NCBI RefSeq assembly: GCF_000218685.1 | Contig: NW_006763295.1 | Coordinates: 1,596,430 to 1,660,429, forward strand | Length of the DNA: 64,000 nucleotides | Direction: 5' to 3' | DNA from: Serpula lacrymans var. lacrymans S7.9 | Lineage: Eukaryota > Basidiomycota > Agaricomycetes > Boletales > Serpulaceae | Shown: in pieces, positions 17,348 to 28,503 of the stretch | Layout of the letters: each line of letters begins with the position of its first letter | How positions within the stretch are numbered: position 1 is the stretch's first letter | Position numbers and translations under genes: made by a program | Notes under the pieces: model-generated | What the model was told of the DNA's origin: nothing | Database searches by the model: none | Seen by the model: only the letters and a program-made list of their open reading frames with translations

Positions 17348-20300
17348 ATGAGCCTCTCTTTTGGTGCTCTGGGCATCTTGTCTCTCAACAACCCCTTCTT
17401 CTCATGGTCCCTCCAGACAAAGTCGGAAATAAGGTCTTTCGCATGTCTTCTTGTATTCCTCGCCGTTCTCTTCATCCTCGGTGCGTAATCTTTCATCTTT
17501 CACAACGTGGCGTTCGCATGCTCATCGATAACACATCAGCCTACCTCACTAACCCATCAGAGACTACCTTCCGTGCTTACCTCACAGAACAGTCCTTTCG
17601 ACACCATCTCAGTCGTCTCGATGATGCAACCGACGATGTCGAAGACTCTGACTCTACACAATCATCCTCAAACCGTCGCTCACTGATCTCAAATATCTCC
17701 TCCCAGGAGCGTACAACACTGCCTTTCCACTTTGCAAACCGTGCTTCTGTCTCACTACGCACTCCCAAACATGTCTTTCACAGCTTTGGTATATGCACAA
17801 TCGCTACAACTCACGGCGCTGCCTCTTCTCCTCCCGCAGGTAGGAACAGCTCTCACACATCTCACATCGATCAGGACGGATCAGTTGTCTCGGATTCTTG
17901 GTATATCGGCGCATTTGGTCGGTGGTGGAGAGGTGGTCTAATTGAATCTTGGTATCGTGATGCGATAATCAGATCTAAAGATGCGGAAGGCTGGAGTTCT
18001 GGAATTCTTGGGTTCAAAGCACTAGATAAACTCAATGACTGCAATCGTAAGTCTGCCAATAAGCTGTATTTTCTCTAGCAGGGCATGTTTCGAATACTTT
18101 GCCTCCAGGTCTTCCATTCGTCAAATCAACATCCACTCCCCGTGTCTCTCTTCGCGGATCACCACCCAAACTGCGTAATCGCGAACGGTCTTCTCAACGA
18201 GTCGGTATATTTCCCCGACGAAACTCGACACCACCACCTCTTCCCAAATCCGTCTCTCTTCCTTTGCATACCGATCATCGACAGCCAGACAGCACCAAGC
18301 AACCTGTATCTTTAGGTCACGCTCCCTCTCATTCTCAGCCAACCCTTTGTGCCGCTGATCACGCACGTCTCGGACTTCCTGCCCCCATTGCTATATCTCG
18401 CAGCTCGAGTCATGCTCACCTTGATCATTCCCCAATTATTGCCGAGGTTCTGCGCCAAATTGCTGTGGCCAAAGGTACTGTGACCGAATTGCAATCACAG
18501 CTTGGTGAAGCACATGCCGGTGCAGCGCAGTCCCGTGCTGTGCTCCAAGGTGAAGTGGATATGCTGCGTGAACGCAAGCGGAGTGAAGATGCCAGCCGTG
18601 TGGATATCAAAGCCCGCACTCGTTCGCTTGATGATGCACGTCGTGGGGCGGAGGCCGCTCGCCGTGATGCTGAGAAGAGACTGAAAGCTGCCCGTGGCGC
18701 AAGAGAAGGAGCGATCAAGCGGGTGGAGCAGCTTGGTGTGGAGATTGAGCGTCTGTGTGATACTATTAAGAGTGATCGTGTGACTGTTGCTGAGGTGAAG
18801 GAGGAAGCGGAGGGGCAGGAGAGGGAAATTGGGGAAGTGCTCGAAGAAAAGAAGAGGGAAATTAAAGTAGCGGAGGATGTAATTGCTGCGTTGAGTTCCC
18901 GTGCAAGAGAGCTGGAAGAGAGAATAGCGGGGCAGAGGGAGAGGTTCAAAGAAATGAAGGAGAGAGCGGATAGTCGAAAGCGGGAGCGATCGCTTCATTC
19001 TCTGAATAATTCGGCTCACAATGACTTGGGTTCATGGTCTTCTACATCGTACAATCCGTTCGACTTGTCTTCCGATGCACCTGCAGAGCGCACGGAGGTG
19101 ACATCCTCAAAGGGACTGGAACACAATGGTACTGCTATAGAGTCGAAGGATGTTACGCACTCTGGTGATTTATCGCGTTCACCACGTCCTATGCATCTTT
19201 CCCTTGGTGCACTATCAAATTTCAGTCCGAAGACACTTGAAGACACTGTTCAAGGATTTACGGAACGTCGCGCCAAGGGATATACCATCTTCGATGAAGA
19301 CATTGCCTCTTTTGCTCATTCGCATGGATCGCAACTGTCTACTCGGCCAACCGGACGCCATCAGCCTCAGGTAAACGCACCTGCTCACACTCGCCCGACG
19401 TTTTCTCCATTTGAAGATTCAGACAGCCTCGGCCCTGGTCTTCCTGCTCACGCGCCTGGCATCTCACCCATGTCGTCCAATTTTATCCAGAGCAGTCTCA
19501 TCAGTGTTATGGACTCTACCAGTGAACCAAACACGGGTGTCGTCTCGCGTTCCTTCCAATCGGAGAGTGATGCGATCATGGATCGTAATTGGCGTTCGTT
19601 GAGGCTGGGTGCACAAGATGAGTATGCTGGAGGCGGCACGTATACCTCGTCCCCCGTTTCTATCACTGGTCCCTCGTCAGCATTCAGCGAATATGATCAC
19701 GAGCAGGAATCAGACCGCGATCATTTCATCGTGTGCGCATCTTCGCACGAGCAAGAGCACGCCCCCCTCATGGGCGTCCCTTATCGTGCTCACTCTGATC
19801 CTACCGTGACTGCGTCCCGTGGTCAGGATATGAGTCCGGATAGCAGAGCAGCCGAATCTGTTCCCCGAAGATGGTTCACGACAAAGGAAAAGCCAAAGAA
19901 GGGACTCAATCCTGATGCGAAGGTCTTTCGGCTGCCTAGGAGGAAGATTTCCGACCAGTTACCGCCTGCGATGGCGATAGCCGCCAAGAGTCCACCTTTG
20001 TCATACGATGTCCTGAACCCGACTGGTTTGATATCGACCACGTCGTCTTCTTCGACGCCGAGCTCGCTCCTGCGTGCGTTTGCGCCTTCACCGGCTGAGC
20101 GCGAGGTTTTGCACCGCGCACTGGGAGGATCGACCAACACCAGTTTGGAGAGACTGCCAAGCTTGAGCGATGTGGGGAGCATACCCTCCTCACCTGTGCT
20201 TGTTCATGCTCCGGCACAGTCTCAGTCTCATTCACATGCTCTGGGCTCCAGCACGGGCATTTCGAACGGGCTTGTGAATGCACATTCGCACGCTCGATCC

Positions 20301-20462
20301 GGTGGAGCGGTTGTTGTCCCGCCGATGCCTAGTGGTGACTTTGGGAGGGGGGTGCTTCCGTCGTGGTTGCAGGCTCTGCCGATGATGCAAAAGACGAACT
20401 TTAGTCCATGGGACGACGAGGAGGATGATTCTTCTGAGGGGAGTTTGGAGAAGAGGAAGTAA
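17348..20462 (+). CDS. Single-pass membrane protein with coiled coil, function unknown
   Basis: Exons 17348-17480, 17540-18046 and 18109-20462 give 997 aa. Not recognised as any named family. The N-terminus (MSLSFGALGILSLNNPFFSW) leads to one transmembrane segment at residues about 30-46 (FACLLVFLAVLFILGAYL). Next comes a segment rich in conserved-looking residues (NPSETTFRAYLTEQSFRHHL), then low-complexity Ser-rich sequence. A long heptad-like charged coiled coil spans residues about 325-510 (from IIAEVLRQIAVAKGTV on). A disordered Ser/Pro/His-rich C-terminal half ends in acidic DDEEDDSSEGS. A possible extra in-frame intron (51 nt, about 17790-17840) has a perfect polypyrimidine tract and would give a 980-aa form. 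A role in membrane tethering is only a guess. Confidence 0.8.
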
Positions 20463-21597
20463 AGTGTGTTGGTCGTGTCTTCGCCGATTTTGAAAGGGGG
20501 GGGAGGCCTGGTGTAAACGTGTGTACGTCGAGGTGTTGAGGTTCTATGACAACGGCGATAGATCAGCAAACATCTCTTTGGATGGCTGTAATATTTTCTT
20601 TATTGTGCTGTATCTCTCAAGAAAGAGGATGGACGGGGAGAGTGGGGGGAGAGGGGGTGTGAAGGAAGTGCTACCTGGCTCACCGGTCGAGTACTGGGCT
20701 GCTTTTTGCCATATATATAGTACAATCCAACAATTGAATGATTATGAACCGAACGATTTTTTACGATGAAAGCTGGTGGTGAGAAGCCAATGCACTTGAG
20801 GGTTCCGACGGGTCAGTGTGGACACTAAACTGGAAAGCACAGCAGCCTTAGGGATGATGGTTGGTGTATATTTGAGGGGGCTCTTATTATTAGGTGGATG
20901 AGTGATTATATATCTTAGACCACGCATGAATCATGCAAGGTGTTTATAACTATAGCCCTCTTATAATGTACACTGGAGTATTTTGGGCGATTGAGCAACA
21001 CCGTTTGGACACGCATGACCATGATTTTACGATTTGGTGCCTAACGCTGACCGGGCGTAATTGCCTAGCGGACGACTCGGGCACGTCGATTTCAGGCACG
21101 TCTGCATATGACTGCCGGGAGGGAATGGGATTAGTGGGGTGACTTGGGGGGATGGAGTGGCATATTCCCGTTGACACCGGGAAACAGGGGAGGATAAGAA
21201 CGGGAGGAGATAGCTAAAAAGTTAAGTGAACGTACTCGAAATGGACATTCATCGATCGAGGCGTACCATGGTGTCAACCTAGATGCGGAACCTGCCGTCA
21301 CAAGATGTCAGAGCTGAGAAAGGATGGTGTCCTAGTCAGTGATCGAGAGGCCATTTCGCGCGCTTTATTCCAGTGCTGTCAAAATAAAGAATGGAGGAAC
21401 GTCCCGACCTTGACGACATAAAGTCATGGTTTTGCTCAAAGTAGTATTTGAATGAGTGGGGATAGGATGGGGCCACGGCCCAAGATATTAGATTCTAATA
21501 TATAAATGGATGATATCGATTTTAAGTGGAAGCACGCATGAATCCGCCCCAAGCGCAACTTCTATAAAGTGGGCATGATGGAGATTCCGACGGACGA
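20463..21597. other. Convergent intergenic region
   Basis: 1.1 kb between the stop codons of the 997-aa gene and the PPR gene. No ORF, tRNA or repeat was recognised. It is AT-richer than the flanks and presumably holds both 3' UTRs. Confidence 0.5.
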
Positions 21598-23464
21598 TCA
21601 CGAACTACTCTGCTGCTGCCCTTCCCTACGAGCCTGGCGAATTATATCTGCATTTGACTTGCCACCTGAAGAGATAAAGCGTTGTAGGTCCCTAGAAACT
21701 TCGTAACCGCACTGCTTCATCTCGTCTAACGCTAGCGAATATCGTGCATCCCCATTAGCGACACATGTTCGGATAATGGAGTCATAGACAGAGATAGGGG
21801 GTAGGAATTTTTGCGCCTTCATTTCCTCGAGGTAGAAGAATGCATCCTCGTAGCTTGCCTGTGTCAAGCATAGAATGATAATCCGCTCGTATGTCCGCGC
21901 ATCAGGTTTGATGGATGCTTCCTTGAGCTCGAGGAGAAGCCTGTTGCCAAGTTCGCGATGGCTCGCTGCGATACACCCAGAAAGGAGTAAGTTGAAGGTC
22001 TCGATATTTGGTTTACTACCATAGTCTGGAAAGGCCTTGTATGCTCCCACTGCACGCTGCAGATCGCCGAGGGAGATGGCAGCTTGGATTACAGTATTGA
22101 TGGCTGTGGCATCAATCACCTTCCCTTCGTTGCGTAGCTCGTCCAGAATTTCCCATGCGCCATCGACATTGTCGATATCTTTGGCAATCGCTTTGAAAAT
22201 GGGCTGAGTCGTTTCCGCTACAGGATGAATCCCATTGCTGCGCATAATATCGAGCGTGCCAAACGCTTCCTTGAGTTTTTGGACTTTGCAAAACGACTCG
22301 ATTAATGGTGCAAAATGCCATTCTTGCCACTCGACTCCCATCATCCTGAGCACACGAATGACATCGGTGGCAAGGTCTGGAAGCCCGTGACGGCCGGCCG
22401 TTTGTAAAACTTCAAGGCAAGCACCTTCGCCAGGTACAACTTTCAGTTCTTGAACAAGTTTCTGCCAACATCGCAAGACACCTTCAGCCTTTGGATAGCT
22501 AAATCAGTTGAACCTTATTGAAGAAGTATAGAAGGCTTACATATAATACTTCCGATGAGGAATGTAAGCAAGTCATCCACGTCTCAGTATCCAATCTTCG
22601 AACAGAAGTTGCCTCAAAGTTTTCAGCGAGATCTAATGCAAGCCTTGGGAAGCTTTGTTGTGCAGCGAGTTTAATCATGCTTTGAGCGGTAGGTAGCTCA
22701 GGAGGGAATCCACGATTGCCCATCTCGTTCATAAACTGCAATGCAAGCTCAAGTTGGCTAGCTGCTGTAAACCGCTCGATTATGAGCCCATACGTGTGCT
22801 CGTTGGGTGAAATATCCATTCCCTCCATTTTATGTAGGACATCCCACATATACTGTGAAGGCTGATGCCTCGATGCCTGTGGAAATAAATAAATGAATAA
22901 CCACGCGACAACTTCAGATAAATGTGATTCTTTTACATGAATGAGATGGTGGAATGACTGTCTATCTGGCTGAATGCCCATGGATATCATATCCTCAAAA
23001 ATACCCCACGCCTCCGTGATGAAACCATCCCTAGACCCGGCGGCAAGCATAGAGTTATATATCAGTAACGTCGGTTGTATATTTTGATTCTTCATCGACT
23101 TGCAGAGCCTTAGGCAATCGGCAAACCGTCCCATTTCTCCCAGACGGGCCATTTCACTCTGACACCGAGCAATCGCACTTCTCCTCTGTGTACCTTGGTA
23201 ATTGGTGTCGGGTGTAAAGCCCCATGGCTTGTGTCGCAGCCGCGTTGATGCAGATGGTGGGGGTGCGGGCTGCAAAGACGCAGTAGAGGAATGTCTATGC
23301 TGAGCATGACCTGCAGAAAGTTGTGAACCTATTTTGTGGTGGTTTTTTCGACAAGACTCACTCAATACGCGTGAAACATTTTCAGCGCCATTTATATGCA
23401 CTGGCGACGAGCGCAGACCTCCTGTGACTCGCTTGAGGGAAATGCGCGAGGAGGAAGCCAGCAT
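21598..23464 (-). CDS. Mitochondrial pentatricopeptide repeat protein
   Basis: The four-exon model is 23464-23362, 23310-22937, 22876-22541 and 22488-21598, all in phase, giving 567 aa. The N-terminus is Arg/Ser-rich without acids (MLASSSRISLKRVTGGLRSS), a likely mitochondrial targeting peptide. At least nine helix-pair repeats of PPR character follow (for example PTLLIYNSMLAAGSRDGFIT, SPNEHTYGLIIERFTAASQ, KPNIETFNLLLSGCIAASHR). By family knowledge such proteins bind organellar RNA for stability or translation; the target is unknown. An upstream in-frame ATG would extend the protein but place hydrophobic sequence before the basic presequence, so the ATG at 23464 is preferred. Introns 1 and 2 (51 and 60 nt) are in-frame. 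Confidence 0.87.
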
Positions 23465-23673
23465 TTTGAGCTCACCAACGCGAGCGGACCAGCCAGAAAA
23501 GAACAGTGGCGGAAAAGGACAAAGGACAAACAAAGCGCAACAAGTGTCTCTGCGCGTCCATAGCACTGCCACCATCGCCGCCTGTTTTACTTCCACTGGT
23601 CCGGGACACGCTCCTGTCGCCGTGCCACAACCGTGACCGACGCGCTGCTACCTCTCTTGTATTTCTTGGTAAA
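23465..23673. promoter_or_regulatory. Shared divergent promoter of the PPR gene and RAD21
   Basis: Only 209 bp separate the two ATGs, so transcription of both genes must start here. No individual motif is claimed. Confidence 0.5.
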
Positions 23674-26057
23674 ATGGTACGTGTAAGACTCACGAATATA
23701 CCTTTCAAACATTCCTGAGGCATTTTCTTTAGTTTTATTCAGAAGCTATTTTATCTAGGCGCGGGCCATTGGCAAAAGTATGGCTCGCCGCCCACATGGA
23801 ACGGAAACTCTCCAAAACACAGACATTACAGACCGATATTGAACAGGCTGCTGGTGAGTTAGGTCAAAGTATCATGCAAATGTACGTTTACCGTGTAATA
23901 GACGCAATAATGGGGCAGGAGGTTGAAGTTATGGCCCTGAGATTGAGCGGGCAGTTACTCCTTGGAGTCGTTCGAATCTACAGCCGCAAAGCCAAATATC
24001 TCTTGGACGACTGTAATGAAGCATTGCTGAAGATAAAAATAGTAAGACCACTTTGTTCAGCTGCAGGAATGGCCAATCATACTACTTTGTCTTAGGCTTT
24101 CCGTCCAGGCATAGTCGACATGACAGAGGACCAACTAGCGGTCAACCGTAATGCAATCACATTGCAAAGTGGTGGATTTGATCTTGACGCACTTCTCCCT
24201 GACATTAACTGGCAAGTCAAGTCCGAAAATCAATATCAGCCCATTTATAAATGTTCTATTATAGGGACATCGACTTCGAAGACCGTCCGTTAGATGCCCC
24301 TCAGGGTCACCACGTAGCAAGGCAGGCAGACATTACACTTGCAACTGCTGATGACTTCCAGTTTGATCTCGACGACCCAGGGTATGGGTTTGATCTAGGC
24401 CCTTCAGACGGAATAGGCTCGCAGGACTATGCGGAACTCGACCTCGGGCTCGATTTCGGTGACGGCCCTGTTAGTGTCTCTGGTGGAAACGACAATATGA
24501 GTGTCGAAGTTGGACGTGACGCACCAACCCCCCGAAGTTTCAGAGAATCGCTTGATTCACATCTAATGGGACGAGCCGGTATCGACGAATTGGACATTAT
24601 TTCTCAGAGGAGTAGAGAGCTTTCTGAGCACCCTTTTGGCGCCGAAATGGACGTCGATCCAGGTTTTGGACCTGATATTGGTGCTATGGAGATTGATCTC
24701 GGTGTGGACTTCGGTGATCGTCCTCCTAGCGAACGTGAAAAGACACCGGGTCAAACAAGGTCTCTCTCACGCATGTGTAAGTCATCTTGATAGTATATCC
24801 TCAATGCTGCTAAACGTTCAAAACACGGTAGCATCCCCTCTCACGGAACCACCACAGACGCCTCCCCCCGGCGTAAACCTCACTCCCCACGCAGCTGCGC
24901 AAGCCGCTGCCCAGGAAGAAGCAGCCGCCAAAGCAAAACGTAAAGCCAAAGATAAGAAACAGATTATAGATTCCGTCACCGAGCTCGCAGATGGTCCTGG
25001 AGCAAACATTGGCCGCGGTCGCCACGGTGGACTTGGTGCACCCATAACGAAAGACGTCAGTGACATTCTGACGGAACAACATTTTCTCCCGCGGTCGTCA
25101 ATGGTCATGCGGCTCCTTGAAATTCGCGATGACCCCCTTGCGCACTTCCTACCCACGAAAGTTATGCCTGACGGGACCTACTTCTGTGCAGGCCCCCCAG
25201 GGTTAGCGCCAGAGCTGAATGAGCTATTTATGCGACCACTCCAAAATGCCATAGCACCAAAACGACGCGGACCTCCAGGAGAAAGAAGTCCGCGCAAAAG
25301 ACCTCGGGTTGAAGAAAGTGTTCACGAAGAGGAAGCTGTCGAACAGGCCCGGCGCGACGCTAGCATAGCGCCTAGCATTGCTGTGGGCAGCGAAGCCTTT
25401 GGCAGACCTGGAAGTGCGGCCCCTGACAGTGGTTTCGATTTCGGAGATGCAGGTGCACCGGTGATAGATGACTTCCAGATGGACGTCGGAGGAGAATTCC
25501 CCGCAGCACAGGATCAATTGGACGTGATATCTAGACGATCCAGGTCCTCGCCACTTACTGAACTTAGTCGGCTTTCTACTCCTGCAGTCGAAGGCGAGGA
25601 AGGTGAGGAAACCTACGCCGATCTGGCGTGTCCTATTGCCTCTTTCGATGTACGGCCATCACAGACCCAAACGCAGGAGCGAGAGGTTGAGCCCGCAGAT
25701 GGAGAAGGAGGAGGTTACAGTAAGAATACCGTGAAGGCATTGGGGATCCTTCGAAAGGAGCTGCAACCTGAAGGCGAGGGCGAGGAGCCAATGATGAGTT
25801 TCCGTCAGATGTCCGATAAGGTTTGTTCATCTTTATGATGCTAATAGTGATTAAACTGATGGTGTTTGTGCCAGGCATCGCGGCGAGCGGCAGCATCTTT
25901 CTTCTTCGAACTACTCGTGCTCGGTACACGAGATTGTGTGAAGTTGTCACAGTCAGCGCCGTTTGAGAATATCGAGATCCGTGCCAAAGATAAATTATGG
26001 GAACGCCAAAGACATGGATCGGTCGCACCATCTATCGCCACCGCTATGGGGCTATAA
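23674..26057 (+). CDS. RAD21: Cohesin kleisin subunit Rad21/Scc1
   Basis: A seven-exon gene (about 685 aa) with an ATG-only first exon (23674-23676). Exon 2 is 23733-23853 and exon 3 is 23902-24041; exon 4 starts at 24096. Known role: it closes the Smc1-Smc3 ring and is cut by separase. The N-terminal kleisin domain reads [20 protein letters not shown] through [20 protein letters not shown]. The middle is acidic and repetitive ([20 protein letters not shown]). The C-terminal winged helix, in the last exon, reads [20 protein letters not shown]. Two similar acidic-Arg sites ([24 protein letters not shown]) are candidate separase or kinase targets. Intron 4 begins GCAAGT, a GC-AG intron, required for the phase DINW/DIDF. 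The gene is mitotic in type, not Rec8, judged by overall organisation only. Confidence 0.92.
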
Positions 26058-28503
26058 TAACGCTTGGATATAAGGTCTAATCTTTACGTAGATATCTATT
26101 CTACACGCTATACCGCCAACCATTTTTGATTAGTTTCTTGTTGGAGATGATTGAGTTGGATTTGATTTCACTATTATCTTGTATCCTGTTGCTCCTTGTG
26201 TAGTTTTGATTAGTTTTACTTGGATAAATAAATATGAATATGTAGACTTTCTCGGAAGTCGTAGTAGTCGAATGTTGGTATCTCTGATTATGGTATCTTG
26301 TATGTGTACGATCTTCGTCAGAAGAATGATCTCAGTCATTTATATATACTTGTCGTTCAAGGTTCGTAAAGTGAGCGGGCTCTAGTTTGGCCTTAGTTCT
26401 ATGGCTAACGCGTAGGATCTCAACTTATCGCATAAGTAATCGACCTTTTGCAACGTCAAAAGTCGCAAATGCAGATTGGAAAGGCATCATTTTGCTCCCG
26501 GTGCTCTGAAGATATCAAGGATGAAAACCAGACTGCCTCACTGTGTATGGGTATATATATTGGACTGTAGATAGTCACGCTGAGATTTTTTATTGTACGT
26601 AACAGTGATAGGACGTAGGAGGTTTTATATGGATAAAAAGAAAAAAAAAAAGGACCTGGCGTCCTATACGTGAATGAAAGAAGAAATAGCAAAACGAAAC
26701 GGGAAACTAGAGGGTGATAAAAAGAAAAAGGAGGATGGAAAATGGGGAGAGAAAAACTTGAAGGAAAAGGAGTGTGGACTTGTTGCTTTGTATCTGTATG
26801 TGAGTTGTATGCATGTGCGTAGAACTTTTGAGCAGAAAGTCGAGAATAGTGTTCGATATATGAGAAGGGTCAGAGACATTTTCGTGAACGGTCATGAGGG
26901 GCATGCATAAGGCAAATAAGAAATCGAGCGCAAAGACGACGGCAGGGATGATGGGGGAGGGAACAAAAAAAGGAGGAAAGAGGTGAGAAATCGAATTTCA
27001 CTACGAACAGACCTAGACATCGTCACAAAATGGGGCGAGAATAGATTAAACCAAGAAATGAGAGTTAAAGGAAGCGAGAAAAAGCCACTACATCCTTGAG
27101 ACCTGCATACTTAATTCGAGACAAATACGAGTTGAGAATGGAGGGGTTGTGTTGCGTTAGTTGGGCGATATGTGCGAAACAAGCTGATGACAGTGAAATG
27201 GATGGTGTTGAGGGGAAAGGTGGCAGAACGTTGAGTTCCTGTTAGTGAAAGCCGACAAGCGGTGAAAATCAGCATTACTGGACAGTTGAAGGGGTATCGT
27301 ATTAAAACAAAAACGTGAAGGATAACGCTTTCTGGGACGTGGATTCAACAGCATATTGAACCAAGAGCGCGAAAATGAGAAGCTGTTCGATATTTCTTCA
27401 TTGCAAAATCGGAAGATATCGAATAGCGGAAAATCGTGGTGGTAAAGATGAAAAGCACATCTTCCAAGCAGTCAGGGAAGTAATTGCAATAAGAAAGCGA
27501 TTAAGGCATGCTTAGTTGCATTGAAAGAAATTAATTAGTGTGTAGTATAGGTATCGTGGTGGAATGCGAGAGGGTAGGGGGTTGTTCAATAACGAAGAGG
27601 GAGAAAACGACAATGAAAGATGCGACAATATGAAAAGTCGAACAAGAAAACAATAAAGCAATAGAAAAAATAATCAATGAAGCTATAACCGTCTTGGGGA
27701 GGGAAAAAAATGTCATGGCCGCAGTAAACCCATCAACGACCTATAAACACCAGTCCTACCAGTCATCCGAAGCGTCCACATATTCAAAGATAAAAGCTAA
27801 CAACAGAGAAAGCATAAAATAATCCAGCGACCCAGAAAGCGAGGAACAAAAAAAAATAAAGATGCGAACGAGTGAGATTGGAAGACTGACTAAGAATTTG
27901 ATTTTCGCTTGCTGAATTGCGCGAGGGTATATGGAGCGACAACACGGCCGGCCATTACAAGGAACACAATGACGGCAGGGCCAGTATAAGGATGTGACCA
28001 AGATGCGAAGACGAGAACCAATAGCGAAGGTATGACCAAAACCGGACTAACATATATACATTCCATCCGAGAGAAAGGAAACCACGACGATGACGGAGGC
28101 GAGAGGGATACCAGAATACCGAGATGGTGAGAGAAAGTGTTTGGAAGAAAGTGTGAATTGAGGATGCCTTGTGTAAAGATAAGCGCATGATAAGAAAAGA
28201 GGATGACACCAACGCCCGGAACCATCTCCTAAACTTTGGCCAAACAGATCCGAGTATGATAATAAAATCGTGTAATCATTGGTCGTGATATTGACATCAT
28301 AGTGATCGTGGACAGGCGAATAAGCAGAGGAGCAAAGTCAGAGATGATTCGGAAACAAACGAGACGGATATAAGCATACATTGTCACGCAGATGTGTAGC
28401 TCTGCATATCCCGTCATCGTAATTTCCTTCACTCTACTCCTCTATCCATCCCTTCCTTCCCAAAAACCTTCGCCCCAACCCACTCCTCCGGCGCTTCTCG
28501 CAC
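26058..28503. other. 2.4-kb convergent region, strongly purine-biased on the + strand
   Basis: It lies between the RAD21 and PSR1-like stop codons. From about 26630 to 28450 the + strand is conspicuously A/G-rich, with a 13-A-type run near 26640. That is long for a convergent spacer in this gene-dense region. One minus-strand ORF with membrane-protein character (27890-28225) is listed separately. No RNA gene was recognised. Confidence 0.5.
27890..28225 (-). CDS. Candidate small membrane protein (uncertain)
   Basis: A 111-codon ORF with two or three hydrophobic stretches (MVPGVGVILFSYHALIF; YVSPVLVIPSLLVLVFASWS; YTGPAVIVFLVMAGRVVAPY) and a basic C-terminus (FSKRKSNS). It interrupts the purine-rich bias of the spacer, which favours coding. 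It has no recognised family, and hydrophobic ORFs arise easily from pyrimidine-rich strands. It could equally be 3' UTR of the phosphatase gene. Confidence 0.25.
   Translation of the reverse strand: MVPGVGVILFSYHALIFTQGILNSHFLPNTFSHHLGILVSLSPPSSSWFPFSRMECIYVSPVLVIPSLLVLVFASWSHPYTGPAVIVFLVMAGRVVAPYTLAQFSKRKSNS

Noticed and set aside
18425..19019. Two minus-strand ORFs of 174 codons
   Set aside because: Shadows of the coiled-coil exon on the plus strand; Ser/Leu-rich content is the complement of Glu/Arg codons.
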